Both the position numbers and the translations under genes were made by a program. Of a DNA stretch of 60,888 bases, positions 10,901 to 17,789 are shown piece after piece (within the stretch, counting starts at the first letter, position 1; the number at the start of each line of letters is the position of its first letter). The DNA is from Paraburkholderia sp. CNPSo 3272 (GTDB lineage: Bacteria > Pseudomonadota > Gammaproteobacteria > Burkholderiales > Burkholderiaceae): assembly GCF_024206495.1 (NCBI RefSeq), contig NZ_JAMBPQ010000044.1, positions 1-60,888 on the forward strand, written 5' to 3'. Under the pieces are notes generated by a model. It was not told the DNA's origin, did not search any database, and was given only the letters and a program-made list of their open reading frames with translations.

Positions 10901-12060
10901 GGATAGGATCCTGAACGCGCCCGCGCAATTGCCGCGTCGTCGATATCCGTCGCGAAGACCTGCATAGCCGAAGCCGATCCGGCTGCCTCGCGCGACTGCG
11001 CCATCAGCAACGCGACGGAATACGCTTCCTCGCCGGTCGAACAGCCGGCAACCCAGGCCCGTATCTGCGCATCGCTGGCGGCAGTACGGAACAAACCGGG
11101 GATCACTGCGTGCCTCAAAACATCGAAGGCCTCCCGGTCCCGAAAGAACTGCGTCACGCCGATCAGCATGTCTGCCAGCAGCGCGCCGGTTTCGTCCGGC
11201 GTGCTACGCAGGAAATCGCGATAACTCTCGAGATCGGTCAGCCCGTTCACCTGCAGTCGCCGCTCGACGCGGCGCAGCACCGTTGCGCGCTTGTAATGCC
11301 GGAAGTCGTGGCCGGTACGTACTCGCAGGTGCATCAGGATGTCCTGGAGCGCCCGTTCGTCACCGTCTCGCGGAATATCCGGCGCGTCCTCCCCGGCCGT
11401 CATCCCGCCCAGTTCGGGCACGTGGATCCGCTGGGCGTTGTTCCTTAATTCGCGGAGTTTGCCGGGCATTCCGGCCGCTGGCAGGATGATATCGACATGA
11501 CCGGTCGTAATGGCATGCTGCGGCATTTCCGGATATTCGGCGTCGCTCGGGTCCTGCGCCATCGTCACGCCGCCACTTTCCCTGATGCGACTGAGCCCAG
11601 CTGCGCCGTCCGAACCGGTGCCCGAGAGTACGATTCCCATGGCGCGCATGCCCTGAGCGTCGGCCAGGGTGCGGAAGAACTCGTCAATCGTGAGAATCCT
11701 GCGGTCATGTTCGTACCGATCCGTCACCTTCAGGCAGCCGTCCGACAGGTGCAGCTGTTTGCCTGGCGCGATCACGTAGACGTGATCCTTCTCAAGGCGC
11801 GTCAACGCAGTGACCTGTTTCACGGGCATGGAGGTCGCCCGTTGAAGGATCGCGTCGGCATGGCTTTCGTGCTCTGGCGACAGATGCAGAATGACGACGA
11901 ACGCCATCTCCATTGAGGCGGGCACGTTACTGAAGAAGTTGACCAGCGCGGGGACGCCGCCGGCAGACGCTCCAATGCCGACGACCGTAAATGGCGAGCC
12001 AGTCGTCACGTGGCGCACGCCGCTGGCATTGCTGTCTTCGCCTGGAGCACTTGTTGTCAT
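7909..12060 (-). CDS. CheB-CheR-PAS-histidine kinase-receiver fusion
   Basis: 1383-residue signalling protein. Order: CheB esterase (about 20-215; IGASAGG, LHLSPEH and SGTGSDGAAG carry the triad), CheR methyltransferase (about 225-500; AGCSTGEEAYS is its SAM motif), a long Glu-rich coiled coil (about 650-750), two PAS regions (about 760-1010), a HisKA phosphoacceptor (SHELKHPLN), a HATPase domain (NAIKFTG, GLGIGLALVRQ) and a C-terminal receiver whose likely phospho-Asp is in LICDVSGSG. AAGGAATT precedes ATG 12060. Both methylating and demethylating modules are fused to a kinase, so methylation may tune the kinase itself. The promoter would lie in the repeat-bearing intergenic region shared with the DUF2252 gene. 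Confidence 0.92.
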   Translation of the reverse strand: MTTSAPGEDSNASGVRHVTTGSPFTVVGIGASAGGVPALVNFFSNVPASMEMAFVVILHLSPEHESHADAILQRATSMPVKQVTALTRLEKDHVYVIAPGKQLHLSDGCLKVTDRYEHDRRILTIDEFFRTLADAQGMRAMGIVLSGTGSDGAAGLSRIRESGGVTMAQDPSDAEYPEMPQHAITTGHVDIILPAAGMPGKLRELRNNAQRIHVPELGGMTAGEDAPDIPRDGDERALQDILMHLRVRTGHDFRHYKRATVLRRVERRLQVNGLTDLESYRDFLRSTPDETGALLADMLIGVTQFFRDREAFDVLRHAVIPGLFRTAASDAQIRAWVAGCSTGEEAYSVALLMAQSREAAGSASAMQVFATDIDDAAIARARSGSYPESIVADVPADLLRRYFTHEGGRYSIVKPVRERILFAAHSLLKDPPFSHLDLITCRNVLIYLERPVQRQILELFHFALRPDGYLFLGSAESADAADDLFAVVDKKHRIYRARKIVNRARQAAAFPSLAQTSGVPEDVQAAAGSAVPPPPVERRSFSFSALHQRVLEEYAPPSVIVDRDSAIVHLSDNAGRFLHHAGGEPSTNIMTVVVPELRLDLRTTLFRALQTGASVEARRVKIVRDGRPSWINMTVRPFHDQGVNADFFLVLFDEVQERMSDEGEAGQKGQDPVLMQLEEELQHSREQLSTTIEQYETSVEELKASNEELQAINEELRSATEELESSKEELQSVNEELTTLNSELHARVEETAKANDDLQNIIVSTEIATVFVDRKIQVKRFTPSATHIFKLIESDIGRSLFDITHSLKHPSLAADVKEAFETLKLIERELQSQDGRWYLMRLLPYRTADDRIDGAVLTLIDITARHEAEEQARIGEQRLRLVAQSTDDYAIIVHDRAGSIVSWNTGAERIFGYTEGEVMGKDISLIYETDDRDAHVPASERETAGIEGRADDERWHVTRDQRRVWCSGVVTPIADASFTGFATILRDLTQRKQREDAKEIALLHEQEERQRQSESNQLKDDFIAVLSHELKHPLNLIGMKAEILTRHPETREITFVRETADTIRRAVRGQAQIIDDLLDLSRVRTGKLALELEALDVASMLQGIAHACAEDMRAKGIELSVTVPPPPVMVRADPTRCEQILWNLVSNAIKFTGDGGSIELRLTPEGSMVRIDVIDSGEGIAEAELPHIFEMYRQGIRGRSKTGLGIGLALVRQLVEMHGGRAVAHSDGPGLGCTMTVWLPAVEAAGESAAAALPAGSLSGIRAMIVLDDPDTASSLGKLLELEGASTVMTAGADTVLAALEAEVVDVLICDVSGSGTDAATIAAHLRSVPQLGNLRSVAVTANDTEANRRAAREAGFDAHVSKPVDFQTLIRVLHDILPALRR

Positions 12061-12696
12061 GCTGAATTCCTTTTGTTGTCAGCGCCGGCCCGGCACGCGG
12101 GGTGCGCCAGTCCGGCTTCATTGCGGGGCCTACCCACGGCGAGGGCGTCCCGTATGCGCTGACGGAATCGCACATTACTGCCGCTGACACCGACGGTCAA
12201 CGGCGCTCGATACTGATCCCGAAGCCCAGAAGCCCAGAAGCCCAGAAGCCCAGAAGCCCAGAAGCCCAGAAGCCCAGAAGCCGTCAAAAAATATTCCAAT
12301 GGCAGCGAGCCGCTTCCGGGCATAGAACCGCAGCGCTTGCCAGCTCTTCGCGGCCCACGGTCATCGCCCGCTTGTCTGACCAGGCAGCCACATGACCATG
12401 CATGGGGTTTTCGGCGATTTGGCACGGTCCTTGCGCACGCAAGGGAGTCACGCCCAAAGCGTTGTTGTATGCCGGGTGCGGAAACGCCGGTTTTTCCGCG
12501 GGCCCGGCTGCGGAGCGCGGCCGCCGCCCTGATCGCGCGTGCAGGCGGCAGTCGGGACGAGACCCGGCGACGGGCGCCGCGGCCCGATCCCCCTCGGGCG
12601 GCGACAGGCCGGACGGGCTGGCGCAAAGCGATCGGGGCCGAGGGGACGCCGCGCCGGTGGCCGGTGCCCAGCCGGTGTTGTGGTGAGGGAGACGTC
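12061..12696. other. Divergent intergenic region
   Basis: This 636-base space separates the minus-strand CheB-CheR kinase from the plus-strand DUF2252 gene and should hold both promoters. It contains the octamer tandem array at 12221-12282. An open frame continuous with DUF2252 runs through much of it, but its Arg/Pro-rich sequence does not look coding. No RNA gene is recognised. Confidence 0.55.
12221..12282. repeat. Octanucleotide tandem repeat GAAGCCCA, about 7.75 copies
   Basis: Sixty-two bases of perfect head-to-tail GAAGCCCA units without spacers. The unit is not a multiple of three, and the array lies about 160 bases upstream of the CheB-CheR kinase start and about 415 upstream of DUF2252. 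Such arrays change copy number by slipped-strand mispairing, so it could alter promoter spacing; that role is inferred. Confidence 0.95.
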
Positions 12697-13917
12697 GTGA
12701 AAAATGCATCGCTAAAGGGTGTCCCGGCTCCGCAGGAGCGGGCTTCCCGCCTGGCGGACCTGCGCATGGGCAAGATGGCGCGATCGGCGCACGCGTATGT
12801 ACGCGGCAGCGCGGACCGCTTTTATGCGTGGCTCGACAGCCAGGCCCCCGGCACATTGCCTGAAGGACCTCCTGTATGGATCTGCGGCGACTGCCACCTG
12901 GGCAATCTCGGCCCGCTGGCCGATGCCTCAGGGCAGGTGGCAGTCCAGATCCGGGACCTGGATCAAAGCGTCATCGGCAACCCCGCGCACGATCTCCTGC
13001 GTCTGGGACTTTCACTGACCACCGCGGCCCGTAGCGCGGACCTGCCCGGCGTGATTACCAGCCGTATGGCGCAAGCGCTGATCGACGGATACGAACAGGC
13101 TTTCGACGACACACGCTCGGACGAAACGAAACGCGCGCAGCGGCCGAAAGTCGTCAAGGTTGCGATGAAGCAGGCGCTGCACCGGTCATGGCGCAAGCTG
13201 GATCGGCAGACGATTGACGGCGTCGCGCCGCGCATTCCGCTCGGCAAGCGTTTCTGGCCCCTGTCAGCTGAGGAAGCGCAGGCGGTGCGCTCGTTCTTCG
13301 AATCGCAGTCGGGCCTTGCGGTACGGGAAGTGCTGGGCCACGCTCCATCGGGCGACGCGAGAATAGACGTTCTCGACGCGGCCTTCTGGGTGAAGGGATG
13401 CAGTTCCCTCGGCCGGCGCCGCTATGCCGTTCTGCTCGATATCGACGGCAAGTGTTCTTCAGGGGGGCCGCCCTGCCTTGTCGACATCAAGCAGGCCACG
13501 ACCGCTGCGGCACCTCGCCATGCTGGCGCCACGATGCCGCGCGACAACGCAAAGCGGGTGGAGGAGGGCGCCAGACACGTCTCGCCCCGGCTTGGAGGCC
13601 GCATGCTCGCCGCCCGTCTGGACGGCTGCGCGGTTGTGATCCGCGAGCTCATGCCGCAGGATCTGAAGTTCGACGCCGACCGGCTCACGGAAGCCGACGC
13701 AGTGAAAGCTGCGCATTTCCTGGCGCTGGTCGTCGGGCAGGCGCACGCGGAACAGATGGACGCGCAGACTCGCCGGGCCTGGCTGGAGGAACTGCGGGCG
13801 TGGCGGCCCAGATCGACGGCCGCGCCATCGTGGCTTTGGCGCTGCATGGTTGAACTGGCTGTCGCTCACGAAGCGGAATATCTCGAGCACTGCCGGCGCT
13901 ACGCGCTTCAGCGTTAG
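12697..13917 (+). CDS. DUF2252 family protein
   Basis: About 406 residues. The family signature is seen in RMGKMARSAHAYVRG, the conserved ICGDCHLGNLG (compare GDxHxxNFG in the family) and RDLDQSVIGNPAHDLLRL, which corresponds to the DFDE-containing block. DUF2252 proteins have a kinase-like fold by reported similarity, and their substrates are unknown. GTG 12697 with GAGGGAG upstream gives the normal family N-terminus; the in-frame ATG at 12337 would add about 120 implausible residues. The next gene is a PsiD/PSD-like decarboxylase 235 bases downstream on the same strand, so a shared phospholipid or small-molecule role is possible but unproven. Confidence 0.85.
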   Translation: MKNASLKGVPAPQERASRLADLRMGKMARSAHAYVRGSADRFYAWLDSQAPGTLPEGPPVWICGDCHLGNLGPLADASGQVAVQIRDLDQSVIGNPAHDLLRLGLSLTTAARSADLPGVITSRMAQALIDGYEQAFDDTRSDETKRAQRPKVVKVAMKQALHRSWRKLDRQTIDGVAPRIPLGKRFWPLSAEEAQAVRSFFESQSGLAVREVLGHAPSGDARIDVLDAAFWVKGCSSLGRRRYAVLLDIDGKCSSGGPPCLVDIKQATTAAAPRHAGATMPRDNAKRVEEGARHVSPRLGGRMLAARLDGCAVVIRELMPQDLKFDADRLTEADAVKAAHFLALVVGQAHAEQMDAQTRRAWLEELRAWRPRSTAAPSWLWRCMVELAVAHEAEYLEHCRRYALQR

Positions 13918-14152
13918 AGTCGTTTGCCAAGCTAGCGAGGCGACCCCTTCGGCTGCCGCAGCCTTTTGCCGTAACGGACGTGTCTCGGCACCGCTCTGAC
14001 ATGCCTTTTCCCGTCGTGCATTGGCCCGCCGTGACCATTCCTCTGACTCACTTTCTTCGTATTTGGAGGACGGCATCGCTGGTCGGCGAGCGGATGTCCA
14101 GCATAGCGGGCGTGCCGATTGCTCGGACGTCGACATTGCGCGGAGGAGGGTG

Positions 14153-15400
14153 ATGAGCATGGAAACGGGAGCAGTGCGCCGGCGCCTCGGTAACTGGATG
14201 CCAGGCGAGGAGCAAAAAAGCGCAGCGTTCAGGCTGGAGATCGCACGGCAGGCCCGAGCGCGCGCGGCGCGTACAGCGCTGTCCAGCGTCGTGCAGGATC
14301 TCGGCAAACTGATTGACGGCGATCCGGTGCTACGGATGAACCTCGCGCGAGCAATCAGCGAGGCGCTCGAGCAGGGTAAGCAGCTGGGGTATTCGGATAT
14401 CCACGAACTGCTCGCCATCATCGACTATCTGACGACATTCAGCCCGCCATTCGACAGCGATGCGCCGGTGGCCACGCCACTCAACACTGTTCTTGAATGG
14501 CCAATGTGCATGCCGTCGGGCTATGCGGTTTTCCGGGACCCGGCGTTCAATGCGCAGCTGCGCCGCGTCCTGAATACCTGGTGCGCGTTTCTCACCGGTC
14601 CCCGCTCGCGGGTGTGGCTCAACGATGCGCCGAAGGGCTGGTTCAGCCCGCCCGCGCTTGAAAAGCTGGGCATGGACGACTTCGTCCACGATCGTAGCCG
14701 CCCGCATTGGGGCTTCGACTCGTGGAACGGCTTCTTTACGCGCCATCTGCGTCCCGGCGCGCGGCCGGTGGCGAGCCCGGACGATCCTTCCGTGATCGTG
14801 AACGCATGCGAGGCATCGCCCTTCGACGTGCGCGAGGACGTGAAGCTGATCGACCGTTTCTGGATCAAGTCGCAGCCCTATTCGCTCAAGGAAGTACTGA
14901 CGTCGAGTGACGAGTCGCTGGCGCGCCGCTTCGTCGGTGGCGCCGTCTATCAGGGCTATCTGAGTGCTTATAACTACCATCGCTGGCATGCTCCGGTCGA
15001 CGGCAGGGTCCGCGAGGCCTACAACGTCGACGGCACGTACTATTCGGATGCGGAAGCCGAAGGCGAAGACCCGAGTGGCCTGAACGACTCCCAGGGCTAT
15101 ACCACTGCCGTTGCCGCACGCGCGGTGATCGTCATCGAGAGCGACAATCCTGTCATCGGGGAAGTCGCCTGTGTCTTTGTGGGCATGGCGGAGGTCTCGT
15201 CATGCCAGATATGCGTGCGGCCAGGCGACGACGTCAGAAAGGGCGATGAACTGGGCTGGTTTCAGTACGGGGGGAGCACCTATTGCCTGTTTTTCCAGCC
15301 GGGGGTCATAGAGCGCTTCGTGCCTCAACCGCCGTGGCACGACGACGTGCCGCCGCTTCGTGTCAACTCGGCGTTAGCGTTCGCGCGCAGCGGAGCCTGA
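14153..15400 (+). CDS. PsiD-like decarboxylase (phosphatidylserine decarboxylase family)
   Basis: 415 residues. The N-terminal half matches the domain found ahead of PSD-related decarboxylases such as fungal L-tryptophan decarboxylase PsiD (WLNDAPKGWFSPPALEKL region). The C-terminal half is the PSD fold: YNYHRWHAPVDG holds the conserved His pair, and QYGGSTYCLFF is the self-cleavage site whose Ser becomes the pyruvoyl cofactor. Classical PSD has LGST there; GGST is close to PsiD-type enzymes. There is no N-terminal membrane anchor, so a soluble amino-acid decarboxylase is at least as likely as a phosphatidylserine enzyme. ATG 14153 directly follows GGAGGAGGG-type ribosome-binding sequence; the longer frame from 14021 has none. 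Confidence 0.87.
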   Translation: MSMETGAVRRRLGNWMPGEEQKSAAFRLEIARQARARAARTALSSVVQDLGKLIDGDPVLRMNLARAISEALEQGKQLGYSDIHELLAIIDYLTTFSPPFDSDAPVATPLNTVLEWPMCMPSGYAVFRDPAFNAQLRRVLNTWCAFLTGPRSRVWLNDAPKGWFSPPALEKLGMDDFVHDRSRPHWGFDSWNGFFTRHLRPGARPVASPDDPSVIVNACEASPFDVREDVKLIDRFWIKSQPYSLKEVLTSSDESLARRFVGGAVYQGYLSAYNYHRWHAPVDGRVREAYNVDGTYYSDAEAEGEDPSGLNDSQGYTTAVAARAVIVIESDNPVIGEVACVFVGMAEVSSCQICVRPGDDVRKGDELGWFQYGGSTYCLFFQPGVIERFVPQPPWHDDVPPLRVNSALAFARSGA

Positions 15401-15564
15401 ATCGCTAGCTCCGGCCGGCTCAGCGGCGTTGGCGGCCGCTGCCGTGGTGGAGCACGTTCTCGCTGCTGTCGGGGAGTCGCGGGGGCAGGCCCACGCTGGC
15501 GATCTGTTCCTGAAGCGTGTCGAAAAAACCAATAAGACTCCCCAAAAGACATGTTGCAGGGCCT

Positions 15565-15593
15565 CTTGAAATTTCCGTTCCTTGCGCTATTTT
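15565..15593 (+). promoter_or_regulatory. Sigma-32 (RpoH) type promoter of the Hsp20 pair
   Basis: CTTGAAA at 15565-15571, a 15-base spacer, then CTATTTT at 15587-15593. CTTGAAA is the sigma-32 -35 consensus. The same layout and an identical TTGAAATTTCCGTTCC stretch occur before the Hsp20 gene at 34331. About 135 bases of leader separate it from the ATG. Confidence 0.8.
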
Positions 15594-15732
15594 ATCCATC
15601 GCTCAGGCAGTCGCGATTCGCGCTGCGTGTTTCGATTTGTTTGTCGGCGGGAACTTCCCACGGGCAGACGGACTGGAGCGCGTGGTCCAGTTCGAAGCTT
15701 CGTGGGAGGCCCCGGTTTCAAGGAGCCAGGTT
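15594..15732 (+). promoter_or_regulatory. Long 5' leader of the Hsp20 operon, possible RNA thermometer
   Basis: Leader of about 135 bases between the heat-shock promoter and the first Hsp20 start. AAGGAG near 15720 lies close to the ATG, and GC-rich segments upstream (GGAGGCCCC around 15706-15714) could fold near it. Hsp20 genes of proteobacteria often carry ROSE-type thermometers here. No canonical ROSE motif is certain by eye. Confidence 0.3.
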
Positions 15733-16173
15733 ATGAGCGATCTCTTCTTCAGCACCGATCTGCTGGGCGAATTCGACCGCCTGCAACGGCAGATGGCGAG
15801 TGTCTTCGCGGGTTTTCCCGCGAGCCTGCGCGCCATGCGCAATGAAACCTTTCCACCCATCAACATCGGCAGTACTGATGACAGCGTCGAGATCGTCGCA
15901 TTCGCGCCGGGTCTGGAGCCGGCGTCAATCGATGTTTCGATCGACAAGGGCCTGCTGACGATCTGTGGCGAGCGCAAGCCGCCGGAGTACGAAGCGGGGG
16001 ACGAAACGCGCGTCTATGCCAGGGAGCGTTTCATGGGCGCCTTCCGGCGCGTGATTGAGCTGCCCGAGCACGCCGATCCGGACAAGGTCAACGCACGCTA
16101 TGCGAACGGGTGCCTGACGGTGAGCGTCGGGCGCTCCGAGGCCTCGAAGCCGCGGGCCATTACGGTTAAGTAG
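15733..16173 (+). CDS. Small heat-shock protein, Hsp20/IbpA type
   Basis: 146-residue alpha-crystallin chaperone that holds unfolding proteins for refolding by DnaK/ClpB. The N-terminus (DLLGEFDRLQRQM) is the class-A-like helix. The alpha-crystallin domain runs from about residue 40 to 135 and includes VEIVAFAPGLEPASIDVSI and ARYANGCLTVSV. The tail AITV supplies the I-x-I/V anchor motif. AGGAG precedes ATG 15733. It is the first gene behind the sigma-32-type promoter and is followed 37 bases later by a second, divergent Hsp20, so the two may co-assemble. The in-frame start at 15517 lies upstream of the promoter and is rejected. Confidence 0.93.
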   Translation: MSDLFFSTDLLGEFDRLQRQMASVFAGFPASLRAMRNETFPPINIGSTDDSVEIVAFAPGLEPASIDVSIDKGLLTICGERKPPEYEAGDETRVYARERFMGAFRRVIELPEHADPDKVNARYANGCLTVSVGRSEASKPRAITVK

Positions 16174-16210
16174 GCGCGTTGAGCAAATCATGGGAAGCAA
16201 GGAGAACATC

Positions 16211-16624
16211 ATGAACGACAGCACGGAACTGGCCTCCCGTCGTGCGGGAACGGAGGTTACCTCCCGTCAGGGCGGCGACCTGGCGAAGCAGTTCACCCGG
16301 ATCGCGCCTGCGGTCGACGTGTTCGAAGACAGCCGTGGCATCACGCTGTACGCCGATCTGCCCGGCGTTCCGCGGGACAAGCTCGAGGTGCACGTCCAGG
16401 ACGGAAGTCTGAACATCGACGCCGAAGCGGTGATCCCGACTCCGCCCGGGTTACGGCTGCAGCACGGCGAAGTGCGGAACCCGCACTTCTGGCGGGCGTT
16501 CACGCTCAGTCCGGACTTTGACGTTTCGCGCATCGATGCGCAGCTACGCGATGGCGTCCTGAAACTCACCATTCCGCGTCGCGAGGAGGCAAAGCCACGG
16601 CGTATCGAGGTAAGCGTGGGTTAG
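16211..16624 (+). CDS. Small heat-shock protein, Hsp20 type (second of pair)
   Basis: 137-residue alpha-crystallin protein. The domain starts near residue 35 (PAVDVFEDSRGITLYADLPG) and includes DGVLKLTIPR; the tail RRIEVSVG has an I-x-V anchor. ATG 16211 follows AAGGAG at ideal spacing; the in-frame ATG at 16190 has a poorer site. The N-terminal arm differs from the upstream Hsp20, so this is an old paralogue rather than a fresh copy. With 37 bases between the genes and no promoter seen, it should be transcribed from the 15565 heat-shock promoter. Paired class A/B Hsp20s commonly form mixed oligomers. Confidence 0.93.
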   Translation: MNDSTELASRRAGTEVTSRQGGDLAKQFTRIAPAVDVFEDSRGITLYADLPGVPRDKLEVHVQDGSLNIDAEAVIPTPPGLRLQHGEVRNPHFWRAFTLSPDFDVSRIDAQLRDGVLKLTIPRREEAKPRRIEVSVG

Positions 16625-16704
16625 ACATATGCGTAAAACCGGCTCAAACCAGGCGGCGCGGCCCGCAACTCCGGTGCCGCGTCGCCTGGCACGTGGAGGC
16701 AGCC

Positions 16705-16983
16705 ATGGACAACGAAGCAAGCAAGACCTGGAGGGGCTTCACGATCGAGACGCGCGCGTTTCCCGTATGGCACTGCGCGCTGCCGGGGAGCGTTCCGGAC
16801 AGCTACATGGCCCTGGTCCGCATCCGGTGCGGCGAGGACGTGATCGCGAAGTGGCACCTGCCGCGCTACGCCCAGCACTGGGCAAGCGCGGAGGAGGCAC
16901 ACCGGCAAACGACGGAGTACGCGATACGCGCCATCAGTTCGGGCCGTTTCGCAGAGACAGCCCAGGCGGGGCTGGTCGCATGA
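16705..16983 (+). CDS. Conserved hypothetical small protein
   Basis: 92-residue soluble protein not assigned to a family. It is Trp/His-rich for its size (WRGFTIETRAFPVWHCALPG) and has a C-terminal helix rich in Ala. GGAGGC precedes ATG 16705. It lies 80 bases after the Hsp20 pair on the same strand, so it may belong to the heat-shock transcript. A GC-rich perfect inverted repeat follows its stop codon. Confidence 0.65.
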   Translation: MDNEASKTWRGFTIETRAFPVWHCALPGSVPDSYMALVRIRCGEDVIAKWHLPRYAQHWASAEEAHRQTTEYAIRAISSGRFAETAQAGLVA

Positions 16984-16987
16984 CGGT

Positions 16988-17007
16988 GCGCCGCGCAATC
17001 GCGGCGC
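16988..17007 (+). terminator. Possible stem-loop after the Hsp20 operon
   Basis: Perfect inverted repeat GCGCCGCG-CAAT-CGCGGCGC four bases after the stop at 16981-16983. There is no T-run directly after it; the first is at about 17036. It could be an mRNA-end stabiliser or a weak terminator. Confidence 0.4.
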
Positions 17008-17073
17008 GGCCCGAAGGCGCTCTGCACCACGTATCTTTTTTCTTCACCGTTTCAGCTTTTACGGGAGACGGCA

Positions 17074-17364
17074 ATGCTCAGTCCACACGAATTTGCGACC
17101 CTGATGCTGGTTCGCCAGGCACCGGACCAGCTCGACATGAACCGAGCCGAGCTTGAGGCGCTGCTTGAACGCCAGATGGTGATGCTCGAACACTGCGCCG
17201 CCGGCGCACGACGCGCGTACCTGACCGGAAAAGGGGAAACGTTTCTGCGGGCGCTTCACCCCGACGGCACGCCGCGCCGAAAGCCGATCGCCCCCGCAGG
17301 CGGCGGTGGAACACCGCCGGACCCATCCCCGCCGCCGCAAGCCCGTACGACGATAGAGCGATGA
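17074..17364 (+). CDS. Hypothetical small protein with Pro-rich tail
   Basis: 96-residue protein of unrecognised family. Residues 1-65 look helical and soluble (MLSPHEFATLMLVRQAPDQL, EALLERQMVMLEH). The C-terminal 30 residues are Pro/Gly-rich and likely disordered. ATG 17074 has GGGAGA upstream. It is on the same strand and in the same neighbourhood as the Hsp20 operon. The coding-like N-terminal composition supports it being real. Confidence 0.6.
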   Translation: MLSPHEFATLMLVRQAPDQLDMNRAELEALLERQMVMLEHCAAGARRAYLTGKGETFLRALHPDGTPRRKPIAPAGGGGTPPDPSPPPQARTTIER

Positions 17365-17789
17365 ACAGAAGCGGCTCGGCGCCCTTGCGCTGTCAGTGGA
17401 CGTTGCGCTCCTGCGAAGGCCTGCACAGCGGGAGCCGCGTCGGCGGTGCTGCTTGCGGCTGAGCCCCGTTTCTTGCCGCCAGGTAGCGATGCTTTGCGGG
17501 ACTGGGACATGGGAGCGCAAACCTTCGTGTGCGCAAAGCGGCATTTCGCGCGCAGGTCCGATGATTGCTGACGGGGAGTGGGAGGGCTGCGAATCATCGA
17601 GCACCGATACTTCGCGCCGGTGGCCGGGAGCTGTGACGTCCCGGGTCAACGGGAGGCAGCCCGAAGCACCCGGGTGAGCTTGAGATGGTAAAGCGGCTCG
17701 CCGCGAGCAAGCAGCATGTCCGTGGGCGTTGGCCTCGCGCCGGGCGCAAGGCCAACGCTGCTCAAGCGGACGAAACAGGATAGCTTCAC
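17365..17789. other. Gene-free stretch before the YihY gene
   Basis: No convincing gene, repeat or RNA is seen. Short open frames on both strands lack ribosome-binding sites and family-like sequence. The YihY promoter probably lies in its right half. Confidence 0.45.

Noticed and set aside
8500..10914. Plus-strand frames opposite the CheB-CheR kinase
   Set aside because: They mirror the coiled coil and kinase codons and have no domains of their own.
12221..12282. Possible CRISPR array
   Set aside because: The units are contiguous octamers with no spacers, and no cas gene is present.
12057..12773. Minus-strand protein with ASGLLGFW repeats
   Set aside because: The repeated peptide is only the translation of the octamer array, and the rest is Arg/Pro-rich antisense to DUF2252 upstream DNA.
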